DNA of 64,000 nt from Bemisia tabaci (Eukaryota > Arthropoda > Insecta > Hemiptera > Aleyrodidae). Positions 24,501 through 37,200 of the stretch are shown here, one piece after another. Under the pieces are notes generated by a model that made no database searches, was not told where the DNA came from, and saw nothing but the letters and a program-made list of their open reading frames with translations. A program made the translations under genes and the position numbers. The stretch covers positions 33,927,372 to 33,991,371 of the forward strand of contig NC_092797.1 of the NCBI RefSeq assembly GCF_918797505.1, given 5' to 3'. Position 1 is the stretch's first letter. The number at the start of each line of letters is the position of its first letter.

Positions 24501-27500
24501 CATGGGAGGAAAATTACCTGGTGGTAGTGGTAGGTCTTTAATGCCTCTTTTAGTCGGTTTTGGTTTTTCAGGCTCAGGCACTTTAACAGGTGCTGGAGGT
24601 TTGATTGGTTCAGGACTAGGAGATCTACTGGGTGGCGAATCGACACTTTCCAAATCTTTTGCATTAGTGCCTGGAGGCATGGGCAACTTAGTCAGACTAG
24701 GTTTTGACTTGACACTAACTGGCTGATGACTTCCTGTGCTTGATAACGATGAGCTAGGAGCCACTGTCTTCACCGCACTTAAACTAGCATGATTAATAGA
24801 TTGTTCTTTATGTACACTACTTGGAAAAACATTATTACTATTTACTACAGGAGTCGAGTTCATATTGAAATTTTTACTTGGAGGATTCATTACGTTAGTC
24901 TGTTGTGTGTCGTAACTCGGAGGTGGCACAGGTGCTACCCACATATGTTGATCACTCGGAGCACTAGATGGTATGTTATGGACAGGATAAGGTTTCATCT
25001 CACTATATGCATTGCCCGATGAGTTCCACTCATTCATTGACTCATGATGACTAACTTGATGACTGGTTGATCCGACGGTTGGAATGTGAGAAATCGGGCC
25101 GTAAGAAACTGGTGCTGAAACTGGGACAGGTTCAGTAGGGAAAGGATTTTCAGTCATGAAAGCAGGATTCGGGGCTACACTATGACCAGGCTCAAAATTT
25201 GTTACTGGTAGAGGTTCTGTCAGCCCGAATAATGAACCAGGATTCAAATTCAATGGGTAGTTATTCACCATATTATTTGTCGGCGCTGAGTCTGTTCTAT
25301 CACTTGACATTTGACTGTCATCTTGTAAAATTTCAATTACTTGCACCTGCGATGCATCACCACTATTTGAGTCATTGTTGGAATACTGATCTTTGTCTGA
25401 ACCCTTTCCATCTTTTTTATCATTAGCAGCTAGAAGTTTTTCTAGGTTCCGCCGATCTTTGACTAACTCTGCAAATAAGCTTGTTTCACTCATTTTTGTC
25501 TTCGCACTTATTTCTCTCAGCTTCCTGACTGTTTCCCGGCTCTGAGAACGAGTACGCCTGCGACGATGATATGATGGTGATCTACTATGAGATCTTGAAC
25601 GTCCACGTTTTCTTGAATGCGATCGATGATGACTTGGTGAACGTCTCCGCCTTCGTTCAACTGAGCGACTCCTTGATCTTGATAAAGACCTTCGTGACCT
25701 GAAATTAAAATAATTATGCAAAATGAGCTATAAATGATAAGACACTCAAAATGTCTAGGATTCCCTGACCTTTTCGTCCCAATCAAAAGAATCATAAAAA
25801 AGAACAAGGCTCAGCGCAATGTATCCATACCATTCATTAGAGACTCAAATTCCCAGGAGGAAAAATCTACAACAGACCGGGAGAGAGCCCTGCAAGACTT
25901 AGTGCCTTGGTATCAAAGCATCATGCTGTTAGGCAAAAAAATCATTTTCTTGGACAGGAGTTTGCAACTCCCCTGGCTACTGGAGCAACTCTCCCTGACC
26001 AATTTGACCTTCCTGAACATTCTGGAGCTGTTGGTCATGGACTTTTTGCTGGCTTGAGTAAAATGGTGCCCTTTTCTACCAATTTCTAACCTTGCAATTT
26101 ATTTGTTGTGGGTTCAAAATTTAATTATGCAAACATGCCCGTACTGCTGTCTTACCTAATACGGAGTCAAAAAGGCCCTTCAGATACAATCAGTGATAAA
26201 AGTTATTAATTTTTAATAATCTAATCAATTTTTGAGCATCTTTATTAACAATTTTATGAAAATGGAGGATACGCTCTATGTCCTATTTACACTCTACATA
26301 ACCCTACCCAGATACTTCAGCATCAGCATAAAATGTGACAGTGAAGTCCCAGCTTATTCTAAGGTCTGCATTCTATGATAACGCCTTCCAGCGTCTTTCA
26401 ACTTGCAGCCCCAATGGATACAGTTTTTTTCGCTAACAGTCCGCCTCAAAAAACTTAGGTCAATAATTGTCAAAAATCAATGATTGTTGATGGTAAGATT
26501 TTACAGGAGAAAGTAACAGTTAATTTTCTGGTAGTCATCATTCTATGATCTCATTTCAGCTTTCTTGCTACAGAATTCAGATTTGGAGCCAACTCTTGTG
26601 AAAACCAAAAATAACTTTCAAAAAAAAAACCCCTGACTATGAAAATTGAAAAATAAAACACACTAATGATCAGTTAGGTTTGTTCAATTCAAGTGTGCCA
26701 AAAAGAGCAGACTTAAAGTTGAAGGAAAATTAATGCATAAAATAGCCTCAAGAAATAACTTACCTAATTGGTGATCTACTTCTAGATCTACGCCAAGAGG
26801 AACTAGTTTGATGTTTAGACTTCTTTTCCCTTTCTGGCCTTTCAACGATTACAGTTCTTCGTAACCGCTTATCAGCCTCTATCATTCTCTCTCTTTCTTT
26901 GAAGTCTCTGCTATGATTCCTTCTCTTCCGTTTTCTGTGGAGTGAAACATTAGATGGTAAATTGCGCAAAGGACAAACCACAAGTCTTGTTCCCAACTTC
27001 TCTGTGGGTAAACACAAAAAAGCTAGCGAAATGCCAATTTAAAAGCTTAGAGCTCATTTCATCAGCTCTTTTACGCGATACTGTGGTGCAAATTTGGTCT
27101 GAAACCCTTTACTGTTTGGCAATTTTAAGAAGAGTGCTAGAACCGCCTGTCAAATTTTAAGGTAATATCTCGAGATTGAGAAAAACGAAACAATCAATTC
27201 AGAGGGCTAAAAGAAAAGAGAATGGAAATCCAATCTGAATTAAAACAAACAGAGGCAGCGAGAAAGCGATAAAAATTCCATAAACTTGGCAATAGTAAAT
27301 GAAACAATGCAATGTTTCCATGGAGACCAACAGAATTTGTTGAATCTTTAGGGGTCAGGGTTATCAGACTTCTACTTCAGTGCAGGGAGCAATAAGAAAC
27401 TAAAACACAATGCTGTGCGTTTAAATGGAAAATAGCATGTTGACATTGCCATAACGTAAAAAATACAGAATGCTGCTGATTATATTCTGAACACTCAGGT

Positions 27501-29594
27501 AAGAAGACAAGGAGAATACATCTTCAAATATTCATCTTTGAACTCTCATTAAAAACAAAGCATTTATACATAGTTTGATTTACAGTGTTTTTCTTGGTTC
27601 CAGTACTTGAAAAGGTTTAAAACTTAAGACAAAATCCCGAATTTGTCACCTAAGAATTAAAAATTGCAGTTAATCAGTAAGTTCTTAACATAATAAGCTC
27701 CACAAGGTCACGATAGAGAGCTAATGAAATGAGCCTTAAGCTCATTGAACTTGAGTTTTGCTAGCACTATTTGTTCACTCATAAAAGGGTTGGTGAGAAA
27801 ATTTTCTTGACATCTCTTTAGCATTAATTCATTCATTTATGACTCTTTAAATGAACGAAAGTTATCCTGTTGAAAATAATGATAGAATTCAACTAATTTC
27901 CAGAGCTGATGCTAATAATTTAAATTAAAACAAAACAAGTGAAATTTTTTTGAAGTCCAAAATATTTAAAAACAATGTTCTGCCGAGTCAGAGGAGCTAA
28001 GACGAATGTGGACTGATATATCAGTGACCTAATCCTCATAAAATCTTAAATAGAAAGAGTGAAAACTAAGTGAACTGACATGTCGGCATTGATCCATGCA
28101 GAAAACTCAAAAAGGTACCGAATGTTCTACTTAAAGAGAAAAAAAAAACAAAAATACCTGTGGCTGGGTGGAGGAGTGATACTTCTCATTTGAGGCGAAT
28201 GTAACCTGACTGACCGAGAAGGACTGTTAGAAGTTGGCCACCTGCACAGATTGAAAAAACCCTAGTTAATAAATTCGAAGAACAGTGATAATTTATTGAC
28301 TTGTTCTGATTTGTAAGGAAAAATGACAGGAATCACCCTCAGTTTTCAATTGTTGTCTAATTTTTTTTCATTCATTTTGATCCACCTTCAAGTTCAAACA
28401 ACCCCAAGTGTCGCGACAGTGATGGTAAAATTTAAAACAGAAATCACTAAAACAATCGAACTCTGTGTCATGAACATGAACAAGAGGATTTTTCGTAAAA
28501 AATACATTAATTTAAAAGTAGGTGGTCCAAAAACAAATGCACATAGATTACCTAAGCTAAATACATGAGGGTTAAGGTAATAATAATAATAAAGATTCAA
28601 CGTACTTAAATGTTTCTTCTCTTTCAAAACTTGGAGATCTTCTATGCTTTAACTTCTCATGTCTTGAGCTACTGACATGATCCAAAACTTCTTCAACGGG
28701 CGGAGAAGGAGTTGCTTTCCTTGAACTATCACAGCTACTTGACTTCGGTGGAAACGGAGGAGTGTGTGGTGAAACTGACCGCATTCGCATATCTCGCTCA
28801 TTATTTACTTTTTCATCGCTTCGTAAACCAGGATATGGACTAGCTGGAGATCTGGACCCAGAATAGGACTTTTCATCTGAGATTTCTTTCACTCTGACAA
28901 CAGGCCAATGGTCATCATTTCTCGATGAATAATAACTTCTGTCACTTGAATGCAAAGCTTCATTAGTGATTGAGACAGATATTTTTGGCTCGTTGATTAT
29001 CTTGTCATTTGAATTATCACTCTCACTACTAACTAGGCTTCGACTGGCGCTGCGTCTTTTATGCTTTTTCTTTTTTTTCTTTTTACTAGATGTTGGACTG
29101 GTTCCATTTTTCTTTTCAGCATCCTTTTTCTTCTCTTTGTGTTTCCTATGTTTTTCACTCTTAGAGTGAAATTCATCATTGCGAGAAGGAGACCTGACCA
29201 TCTGTTTTGGAGAGACCTCCCTGTCATTAATTTCTTTCCAATGGTCAGAATTAGTAGATTTCTCTTCAGAATAGTTGTAGGGTGAGGTGGATCTACTTAG
29301 ATGTGCCGGGACAGGAGAGCGCTCAACATTCTTCCTGAATTTGTCAACTTCTTGAATGGCTCTAAATTCATGCTTACGGGAGCCGCCATCTTTTCTTTCT
29401 TCTTTACTAAAACTATCCTCACTTTGTATCTCACCAGCCTCAGGACTTGAGAGCTCTTCAGAGCTGACATCAGAATATTCCACTAACTTAACAGAAGAGA
29501 GGGCATTTTCTGCTTTCTTGTCTTTGGAATGCCTGTGACTTTTATGAGACTTTTTGGATTTACTTTTTTTACTCTTGCGTTTTTTCCCATCCAT
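12583..29594 (-). CDS. CDK12: Cyclin-dependent kinase 12 (CDK12), transcription-elongation kinase
   Basis: Fourteen phase-consistent exons: 29594-28606, 28241-28158, 26934-26764, 25698-24518, 24017-23673, 23238-23075, 21617-21421, 20770-20566, 19953-19685, 18851-18699, 17708-17661, 15407-15152, 14544-14424 and 12744-12583. They give about 1448 residues, open at the end. Lys/Ser- and RS-rich N-terminus as in the family; LPLPP before the kinase. The kinase domain is at about residues 899-1195: [11 protein letters not shown] loop, VALKK lysine, PITAVRE helix, HRDIKCSN catalytic loop (Asp about 1033), DLG instead of DFG (about 1051-1053), a [13 protein letters not shown] activation segment, then the [12 protein letters not shown] extension helix that CDK12/13 use on ATP. 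With cyclin K it phosphorylates Ser2 of the RNA polymerase II CTD and supports long genes and DNA-repair genes. Insects usually have one CDK12/13. The start is the first ATG after an acceptor at 29637; the 3' end is unsettled. Confidence 0.92.
13115..13366. mobile_element. 252-bp MITE with an internal perfect palindrome
   Basis: The ends are inverted copies: TGCCGCAATCACACGCTGAAT at 13115 is repeated as its complement up to 13366, and similarity extends to about 44 bp (GGAAGTCA). CTT/AAG just outside may belong to the repeat. Near 13284-13310 a 13-bp stem around GAATTTTGCGCG folds on a single-base centre. No clear target duplication. It lies in a CDK12 intron; the short frames across it (13149-13533) are not genes. 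Confidence 0.85.
15554..15692. mobile_element. 139-bp full-length foldback MITE
   Basis: The whole element is one imperfect palindrome: GCGGGGTGATTATTGAAATG at the left is mirrored to the end at 15692. Pairing continues through the CGACTCTATGT and GCCGCTTTGTCG blocks to CATTGACTGAG, around a loop of a few bases (TGGC). It lies in the CDK12 intron between the exons at 15407 and 17661, so the CDK12 pre-mRNA would carry a stem of about 65 bp. Confidence 0.85.
16245..16379. mobile_element. Second foldback element in the same CDK12 intron
   Basis: The left arm (GGTATCGATTTGCGG, CCATTTTGCTAGCT) matches the complement of the right arm (TGATATCGCTTTGCAG, TCATTTTGCCGGCT). An inner GGCATCC/GGATGC pair and GACTC/GAGTC pair shape the middle. 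TTGACTGAGT is shared with the core of the 15554-15692 element, so the two may be distant relatives. Ends are approximate. Confidence 0.55.
18996..19330. repeat. Purine-rich and C-rich simple repeats
   Basis: GAAAAAA-type repeats run at about 19008-19058, and an interrupted C run followed by CA repeats at about 19313-19345. Both are in a CDK12 intron. The open frame over the A/G repeat is low-complexity and not a gene. Confidence 0.8.
21729..21812. repeat. Four consecutive GC-rich hairpins with three-base loops
   Basis: In about 80 bases: GGGGC-TAT-GCCCC, GGCCGC-TAC-GCGGCC, GGCGC-TCC-GCGCC and GGGCCGC-TTC-GCGGCCC. All are perfect stems. The first is the terminal Helitron hairpin beside CTAG. 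The others have no assigned role; tandem decoy terminators or successive end captures are possible (inference). Confidence 0.9.
21992..22070 (-). pseudogene. tRNA-like sequence (Leu-UAA-like) inside the Helitron
   Basis: On the minus strand there is an A box (TGGTCGAGTCGTC at 22062-22050) and a strong B box (GGGTTCGATCCCC at 22014-22002). Between them, GACGT/GCGTC can close a loop whose central bases read TAA, suggesting a class II Leu-type ancestor. The T stem and acceptor stem pair poorly, so a working tRNA is unlikely. It may act as an internal pol III promoter. Confidence 0.6.
22205..22530. repeat. Two diverged tandem units inside the Helitron
   Basis: Each unit begins near AAAAAAACCTGGG and ends with an identical AATCGGCCCGGTAGAACGCT (at about 22319 and 22499). 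Between them, words such as TTATCTAG/TCATCTAG and CGTCGATT/TGTCGATT align. The period is about 180 bp. Origin unknown. Confidence 0.75.
25699..26763 (-). other. CDK12 intron with no recognised insert
   Basis: This separates the exons ending at 26764 and starting at 25698. Moderately long plus-strand frames at 25734-26089 overlap each other in two frames but have no start context, splice structure or domain I recognise. Confidence 0.5.
26935..28157 (-). other. CDK12 intron, AT-rich, nothing recognised
   Basis: The intron is bounded by CAG|GTATTT at 28158 and CCACAG at 26935. No inverted repeat, RNA gene or open frame worth naming is seen in it. Confidence 0.5.
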
Positions 29595-29636
29595 TTCATC
29601 GAGCTCTGAGACTTGATGCTTTTTCAGTTCATGCTC

Positions 29637-31150
29637 CTAACTGTTATTGATGGTGATCTCATAAAAACCTATAACACAAAAAGAAAAGGATTAGGTTACC
29701 AAACTTGCGTTTTACCATTGCATGCATCAAAAAAAAAGTGTGAAGAAATAAGATACTTGATTACAAAACGGTATACGAAGTAAAGTGAAAAAATGAGTTA
29801 AACTTAATAAAAAGGGGTTAAAAATTACTAGCAGCCAATGAGCAGCAATTGAGTAAGTCCGCCCTGTTAAATGGACATAAAATAGGATTTAGATTACTAA
29901 TACTACACTATAAAAAAGTCTTGGGTACTAAATGTCCACCTGAAACTTTGACGTTTATGATGGCCTCTGAAAGAACCCAAGGTTTTCATAACGCAACACA
30001 CTAACCTACATAGAGACAATTATAGCTTGGGCCAAGTGCAGTCAGTCACATCTGATTCGTCTCTTTATCCCCTGCATTAGATTTTAAGTTGATGGGAGTA
30101 GGCAGAAAAAATTCGAAAAGGACAGACAACTTCAAACGCAAGTCCAAGTAGCGCACAGCCTGCAGAAAGTCGATAAAGTTTACGCCACAAAAGTTTACGC
30201 ACTTCTAGACTGCGGAAGAAGATCATCTGACGATATTTTTAAATGTAAAGTGAATGGAAGAATAAAGATGGCTGATCTTCTGCTGCAGTCTAGAAGTGCA
30301 TAAACTTATTTGGCGTAGACCCTAGCTTGCTCAGTTAAGGTAAGTAGTTACTTAATGCCAAAATAGAAGTGTAGAAATGGAAACTTGAAGAAATAACAGT
30401 ACAGCAATCTAAAGGGCATTATAGATAGAAGGCTATGTGAACCTACAAAATCAGTATTCTTGAAGAGTTCTCAGTCGCTAGAATTTTACGCCCAACATAC
30501 GATTGTAGAGAGAGGTTAGGATATCAGTCCTCCTCTGATGAACTCAGCAATTCTGATGATAGTGAGCATCTTGTCAGTGTCTCAGACAGATCAAAATTCG
30601 TAATTTCATGTCAGAGCTTAGCTAAAGCTTGAATTGTGTGGCAGAGGACCAGGGCCAAGGACTGAATTCCAGTATCAGGTCTGAGAGGATAGGTGAAAAA
30701 AAAATGTCCGACCAACGATCAAGGCCAAGCATGAGAAGGATAGATTGAGAAAAATTAGGGTACTCACTGAAGATTCCCGAAGAGGTTCAACACTTGTAAG
30801 ACACTTTCCACCTGCAGTAACGATTTAAAATCTTTTCCATCCGACACAGAGAAATAATTCACGAATTTATACCACGTCCTTCACGTTGTAAAGCAGATTC
30901 ATACTTGGCGAGATTGAATGATAACAACAAGACTACGCTTGATCTTTCATCATAGGGCGGCAAATTCTTGGTAAAATTCTTATTTCGACTAAAATAATTT
31001 AATTATGATAGCGTAAATGAATTTATCATGAGTAGGATGTATAAATCATGAAAAATTTGATAAATTAGAAGCAGCCACTACATCACTACAAATGAAGTGA
31101 ATCGAGATTTGGACGAGCAGCCATCTTGAAGATTGTCTGTGACGTAGGAA
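29637..31150 (-). promoter_or_regulatory. Probable CDK12 5' UTR exon, intron and promoter
   Basis: A good donor (GTGAGTA, exon edge 30768) could splice a leader exon to the acceptor at 29637, just ahead of the coding exon; frames upstream of the donor hit stops, so it would be untranslated. Near 31120-31135 the minus strand reads AAGATGGCTGC, a near-consensus YY1 site of the kind that sits just downstream of metazoan start sites. A MITE (30175-30323) lies inside. Promoter position is inferred. Confidence 0.4.
30175..30323. mobile_element. MITE, family A copy 1
   Basis: TTTACGCCACAAAAGTTTAC at the left is mirrored by the complement of the right end (TCTACGCCAAATAAGTTTAT). The repeats run about 50 bp through CACTTCTAGACTGC and AGAAGATCA. 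The length is about 149 bp. The right half matches 59995-60046 closely. The inner part holds no frame. Confidence 0.85.
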
Positions 31151-34100
31151 AAAACACGGATTGGCGCGCTATTCAAAAAAGCACATTTCATGATGAAAGC
31201 TGTGTCATGGGAATGACCTAGATCTAACATTGAAAGTCGCATAATTGTGCATTAATTATCAAGACTCTCAATTTCTGCTGTTTTTAAATGTACAGGACGT
31301 AGTTTAATATCCACGTCTCTTTAATACCCACCCTACAAGATTTACCCACCGCTAGGTAGGCAGGAGTATGGGTTCTTTAAAAGGTTCAAACAGTAGGGAG
31401 GGCGGAAATGAACTTCTGAATGAAATATTAAAAAGTACTTTTAACACAGATAAAAGGGAAATTAGAATATATAGATAGTGTCATGTCATTTGTAATTTAT
31501 CCATTTAATCGATATTTATGGTAAGCTTTTATATCTTGTTTAGGAGTTGATTTTCAGACTTGCCATGATGTGATTCATTTTTCTCGAGAAATTTTGAAGA
31601 GAAACTATGTTAGGTAGTGCTTTAATTCATACATTGTCTGAGAGCCCATTGGATGGCATTCATGAAAAAAGGAACATTTATAGGCATATTCATAGGGTAA
31701 TTTAACTAACAGCGAAAATCTACAGAGCATGTAATTTGCTCCTGATATAAGGCAAAAAAGTTGGTTCCTGAATGATGAACACCATGAAATGAGGCTTAGG
31801 TTTAATTTGCAATGCAGAGCACAGCTAGCACAAATCACCTTTACACAAAATTGGACGACCCAAATTTTCATCATATTCCTCAGACTTAACATCAACCCAT
31901 GAACCTTCATTTTGAAAAAAGATTGAATGAAAACATCAAGACAAAAATTGAAGTATAAAAATTTAATTAAATTTTGCTAGCCAAAGTCCGAAATATATTT
32001 TAACCAGTTATCACAAAAAGCTCTTAAAATCTACCATTATGTTATGGACAGTTCAAAATTGGAATCTAACTCCTCCACTTTAGAGTACCTACTGCACTTG
32101 AGATAAAAACAATTTTAATCTCACTCACGATTTGAAGTCAACACACAATATAAAATGAAGCACTACACTGTGTCTACAGAAACATTATGCAACATTTTTC
32201 TTTTACAAAATTAAAAAATAATTTACACAATGATAATTTCTTGGAATAATTCTGATGCAAGAATTTAACGTTTTCGGACCATGAATTAAAATATCTACGT
32301 AATGAAAAAACCAAATTCAACTCTTGTCAAATGGCGAACTTAACAAATGTTTAGATATTTTGCAATCGATGAAATTTTCTGAGAAATTATTTCTCTCAAA
32401 TTATTAATCAGAGCATTCTACATCATGTAAAAAACACAAGATCACTAAAACTCAACAGAGGTCACTTGCAAAACAGATAAGTTCATTCTTAATAGTCATT
32501 TTAACTCATTGGAGTTCGGTCTTCTACTGGGCTGGACCATGAGAGAAAGAGAGTCTCTTTCTTTCATGTCTGGACTTTGTAATTTGTCAAAAGCAATGCT
32601 GACTAAGAAAATGAATGTCTTGCTTCAGAGTTGACCTGACAAATTTCTATTGTGCAAATCTTTATAGACCCAACATTTAAATAAAAGAATAAATAATGAA
32701 TCAAATAAACTCAGCCTGTTGCTACTCGTCAAATAAACGCAGTTTGTCATAAGGTCCATTCAGATAACTGTGTACACATTCCCCACTTCTTTTCTAATTA
32801 ACTTCATAGGTTGAAAAACTACTCGCAGTTACTGGGTTAACATTCCTAACACATAACTTCACTTCATAAACTTTAATTGAAATCACAATATTTTATGTCT
32901 TGTAATTTACCTTGATAGATTACCTTTGTAGTTAATTCTTGGGAGAAAAAAACCAAGCAACATTATTTTCACTATAATTGTGAGAAAATCATACAAGATT
33001 GAGTCAGTTGATAGCAGTAAGAGAAATCACCATCGAGTGTTGCGATTGAAATAATTTGAATTGAGGATTTTGGAAGGAGGAGATGCAACCTAAAAGTTTG
33101 ACAAGAAAAGTTACTTTTTCAGTTTCTTACAGCAGAAAAAAATTTTATTTCACCTAGCTGTTGTTCACACTAAAAAGTGCGAACCTATGACTGGAATGCA
33201 GCAATCAGATTCATCTTTGATTTAACTTTAACACTAAAAATGAGTAGAGCTTAAAAAAAGAAGAAAAAAATTCCTTTTGATGCAGGACCTTCCTATTTGT
33301 CGGATGACACTTATTTGTCCTTTATCAAACTTGAAGTAAAAGACGTAATTACATAGTTGTATTTTGATAATCTATTATCTGAAATAATAAAAAATGCTAC
33401 CCCAGAATAGAAAGTTGTGCTTGGAAAAAGTAGACTCAATGGACCACCATACAAGGTACGAATTTAAACATTCTGATATATGTATCCTCTTACAAGTTGC
33501 ACTTAGATTACAAATAAGCAATAAAAGTTAATGGAAATAACTTGCAACCAAGATAATAAGGTTCCCATTTAGCGTTGGTCATAAAAATAATAATTTACTG
33601 CTCACATCAAAAACCTGACTCTACTTGAATCAAATACACTACAACGGTTTTGGCAAGCATCTCAATATGCAAAATTTCTTCCCCACCCTATGTACTCCAA
33701 AGTGTAAACAACTTGCAATAGCTAGACTGAAATGCGGATATTGAGGTTGTCACATTTTCATACTGCAAAGACTATTACAGCAGCATTTAGAGTACAATTT
33801 AACTCAAGTAGATTATTGGTTCTTTTTTCATTCTTTTTTTAAGAGCAGGAAGTTTGAATTAAATTAATGCTCCAAAAAACGGTAATACCTGGGTAAGAAG
33901 TTACTTCTAGTGACTTTTGTTATATAAATAGTGTTCTACATAAACCTCGTTAAATGGTCCATTGTTGTAAAATTTGCAATTTGTTAAAAACTGTCGATGC
34001 AGTTAAATAGCTGTAAAAATTGAGGTTGTGAAAAGTTAGTTCAACCCTAGGATTTGAGAACTATGACATTGTAACATAGACATTTATAAAAACATTATTT

Positions 34101-34262
34101 ATCTTAGACTGGCAGGATGTAAAATCATGGATACCCTGAGAGATAACAAATGATACTAAATATAACAACAAAAAAATTACAATAACCAAAAAATATGAAT
34201 AAAATATAAATAAAATTTGCTCAATATTCATAAGAGTATTAAGTAAAAGAGTTTCAAAAATA
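31151..34262. other. MPPE1 3' UTR and intergenic spacer
   Basis: This lies downstream of the MPPE1 stop and upstream of the CDK12 promoter, both genes on the minus strand. It is strongly AT-rich. Minus-strand AATAAA-type signals (TTTATT on the plus strand, e.g. near 33145) are plausible polyadenylation sites. A minus-strand frame at 31605-31910 shows no recognisable protein. Confidence 0.45.
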
Positions 34263-37200
34263 TTAATCACTACGAATTTGAACATACTTGATCTGTGGCT
34301 GCCTGCATAGGTGTGATAGGTACTGAATGATGGACACAAGAAAACAAATTGTAAAGAAAAACAGGTATGAGAAAAGGTGAAGCAGTCTGGATGGAAGAGT
34401 GAGTAGGGAGTAATGAATTACGTTCCTTTGAGTATCTGAAACAGATGAGATAATACTCAGTGTTCGATAAAGATAAAACATTTTGCAAGAGTTAAATGCT
34501 GAACCTGAGCAGCAGTCATACCATCAGTTTTGGTTGCGCACAACAGTTGCCAATCAGCTTTCTTTGGAGGTAAATGGCCAACATTTAGAAAATGACAGAA
34601 GTCACATTAGCGGATGGGGCATCATTCTAAAAGCAAGGTAAATACTTTGCATCATAGTTTTAACTGACACCTTCGTGAGCATAAGTTTCAATTATAGAGT
34701 TGTAAACTGAAAAATTCTCAAATCCTGGAGGTCTAATCAATGCCACGTTATTTTCAAAAAGTTAACCCTACTCCATAAAATTTTGGTAATAGATGCTTTT
34801 AGTAATAAAAGTATACAACAAAGATTTTGGAGTTTTATGGAATAAAACCTTGCAAGATTAAACAAGATACTGATATCACTACTTCAATGAAGCTTGATTT
34901 ATGACTTATATTTTTCATTCCAGATATATTTTTGTGTAAATGTTTTCTGATGAGATTTTATTTCATCCAAAGATTGAGATAGGAGGCCCAGAAAAGGTTT
35001 GATAAGTATACTGATGACAAATTAATTTAGATATATCAGTCTACATTAATGGTTGGTTCCTGAAGAAAAAATGAATAATTCAACATTATAATTAGAATTG
35101 ATCCTTCAATTTTACCTGTGAAATTTGCGCTAAAGATATACTTACACTATCAAAAACAGGATTACCTTGCTGTCAATCTGTTGTTAGAATTAAAGTGAAG
35201 GTAAAATTATATATTTACCTATGTATGCTGTAGCATACGCCATGAAGTTGCTTCCCATGCGATAGGAACATGTTGGAATGATTATTTCATTGACGGTATC
35301 CCTAGATGGGGGGAAAAAAATCCAAGACGGATGATGCCCTGCAAATCTGTTAGAGACCAATGGCTGTATGAAACTTCTCTCTCCAGTTTTTGTATTTCCC
35401 ACTAGATGCACCGATTTGTGATCATGAGCGGAGAAAATGAAATCTGGTTTCAGTTCATTTAACGCCTAAAAGATGAAAAAAGAAACACTTGATAATGACC
35501 ACCATATAAAAGTAATTATGATGAGTGAAAACTAGAAGATCTAGGCTCTTTTGCTCATTAGTGCTAATGCAAGCTGTTTCATGCTTATTTTCATTTATTT
35601 CAGCTTCAGCCTATTTTATCGAGCACATACATCTTTGATAAAGGGAATGGCAACCCTAAAATTGAAAATGAGATAGTATTAAAAACTGAAGGCGGAAGAT
35701 ATAAGACGGAAAATGGCTCTGTCGCGAATGAAAAATTTGCAAAATTGGCAGATATACAAAAGATTGTAAGTCTGACTGGTGACGTCATGCACTCCTGGTG
35801 CGACTGCGGTTTACACGCACACAACTCGAAGTCTAGCGTATTTGTTGTCTGACGCCGTGAAATTGCCTTAATAGTCACACCCAAGCAAAGAAAAAAGAGT
35901 CGGCCAGGAACAAGCGAGATCAAGGCGAACTAATAACTTGTTGCAAACATGCATCAGTCACTTGACAACGGAGACAGAATGCAGAGTGCAGACTGAGAAA
36001 TGCGAGACTGAGCTCATGGCATCATGCGCTCAGCTGTTTTTCCGCGATAGCGGCTCAAAAATGCAGATATTCGCAAACAAATTTCCGCATCGTTCATTGC
36101 AAACTTTTCTTCGTCGATTTAACCAAACTTGTTTTTAAGGTTGCCGCCCCCTTTAAGTGTTCTGCTGTTGCACTGATTAAAAGCGTTTCAAGGGTAGGGT
36201 GACTTTGGTTCCTCATGGAGGACTTTAGCCAGGCTATTTTACAACAATGTTACTCGAGGAGGGAGTAAAGCATTGAATAGTTTGGCTATGAAAAATCTAG
36301 TATCGGGAGTTTTGTCTCTTTTACAAGTATTGGTAGTTCTGCTATAATTTTGGGCAGTATCGTTCTCTAGTGGTAACTTTGAAGAGATTGTAAGTTTTCT
36401 GAACAAAAATAGTTCTCCTTGCATGCCGGAGTAAAAAATAATGGCTGACAGACCATAAATCAATACCAACTTTTAGACCAAAGAAATTTTTCCGCCTACT
36501 ATTTATCAAAAATATTAACTCTCATACTGATGAATTGAAAATTTTACTTGAAAACTCTTTAATTCATTGACTAATAATACATGCATTGAAAATAAGAAGA
36601 ATTCACCTCATAGGAGAATGTTCCTGGAATGCCTAGAAGAGGTATGTGAGATAGAACGAAACGCAACCAATTTTCTTTTTTTTCTTGCGGGACATCAGGG
36701 TATGTTCTGAGCATTTTATTCACCTAATAAAACATAAATAAAAAGGTCATCATAGTCTGCAAGCTTGAAAAAATGAGCCTCAAAATCAAATAAAAGAAGG
36801 ACATTGAATGGAGGTTTACATGTTGACAAAAAGGAAACATTATAAAAATCACGGGAATGAAGCCGGATGCTTCCATTAAAGGGAGGAGCGGAACTTAGAA
36901 ATGAGCAGTCCTGGATCAAAGCCATAAGTAAGAAGGGTAAGGACAAGTGAAATAACTACCGCTTTTAAGTGAAATAACCTTCAGTTACTGGAACAATAAG
37001 CAAAGATTATGGAAGAATATTAAAAAGCAAAGATCTAGGAGGGAATGGGAAGATGATAGAGTAGAGGAGCACCTCAGATTAGAAGCTAGTTTGTCTATCC
37101 GTTAATTACCTTTTTCTTGAGGGGTTTTGAATGGAAATGCGGAATGAGCTGAGTTTACATTATTTCTTGCAATTTTTTAACCAAATAGGAGATTAAATAC

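Noticed and set aside
25734..26089. Overlapping plus-strand frames in a CDK12 intron
   Set aside because: They occupy two frames of the same stretch with no splice sites, promoter or recognised protein motif.
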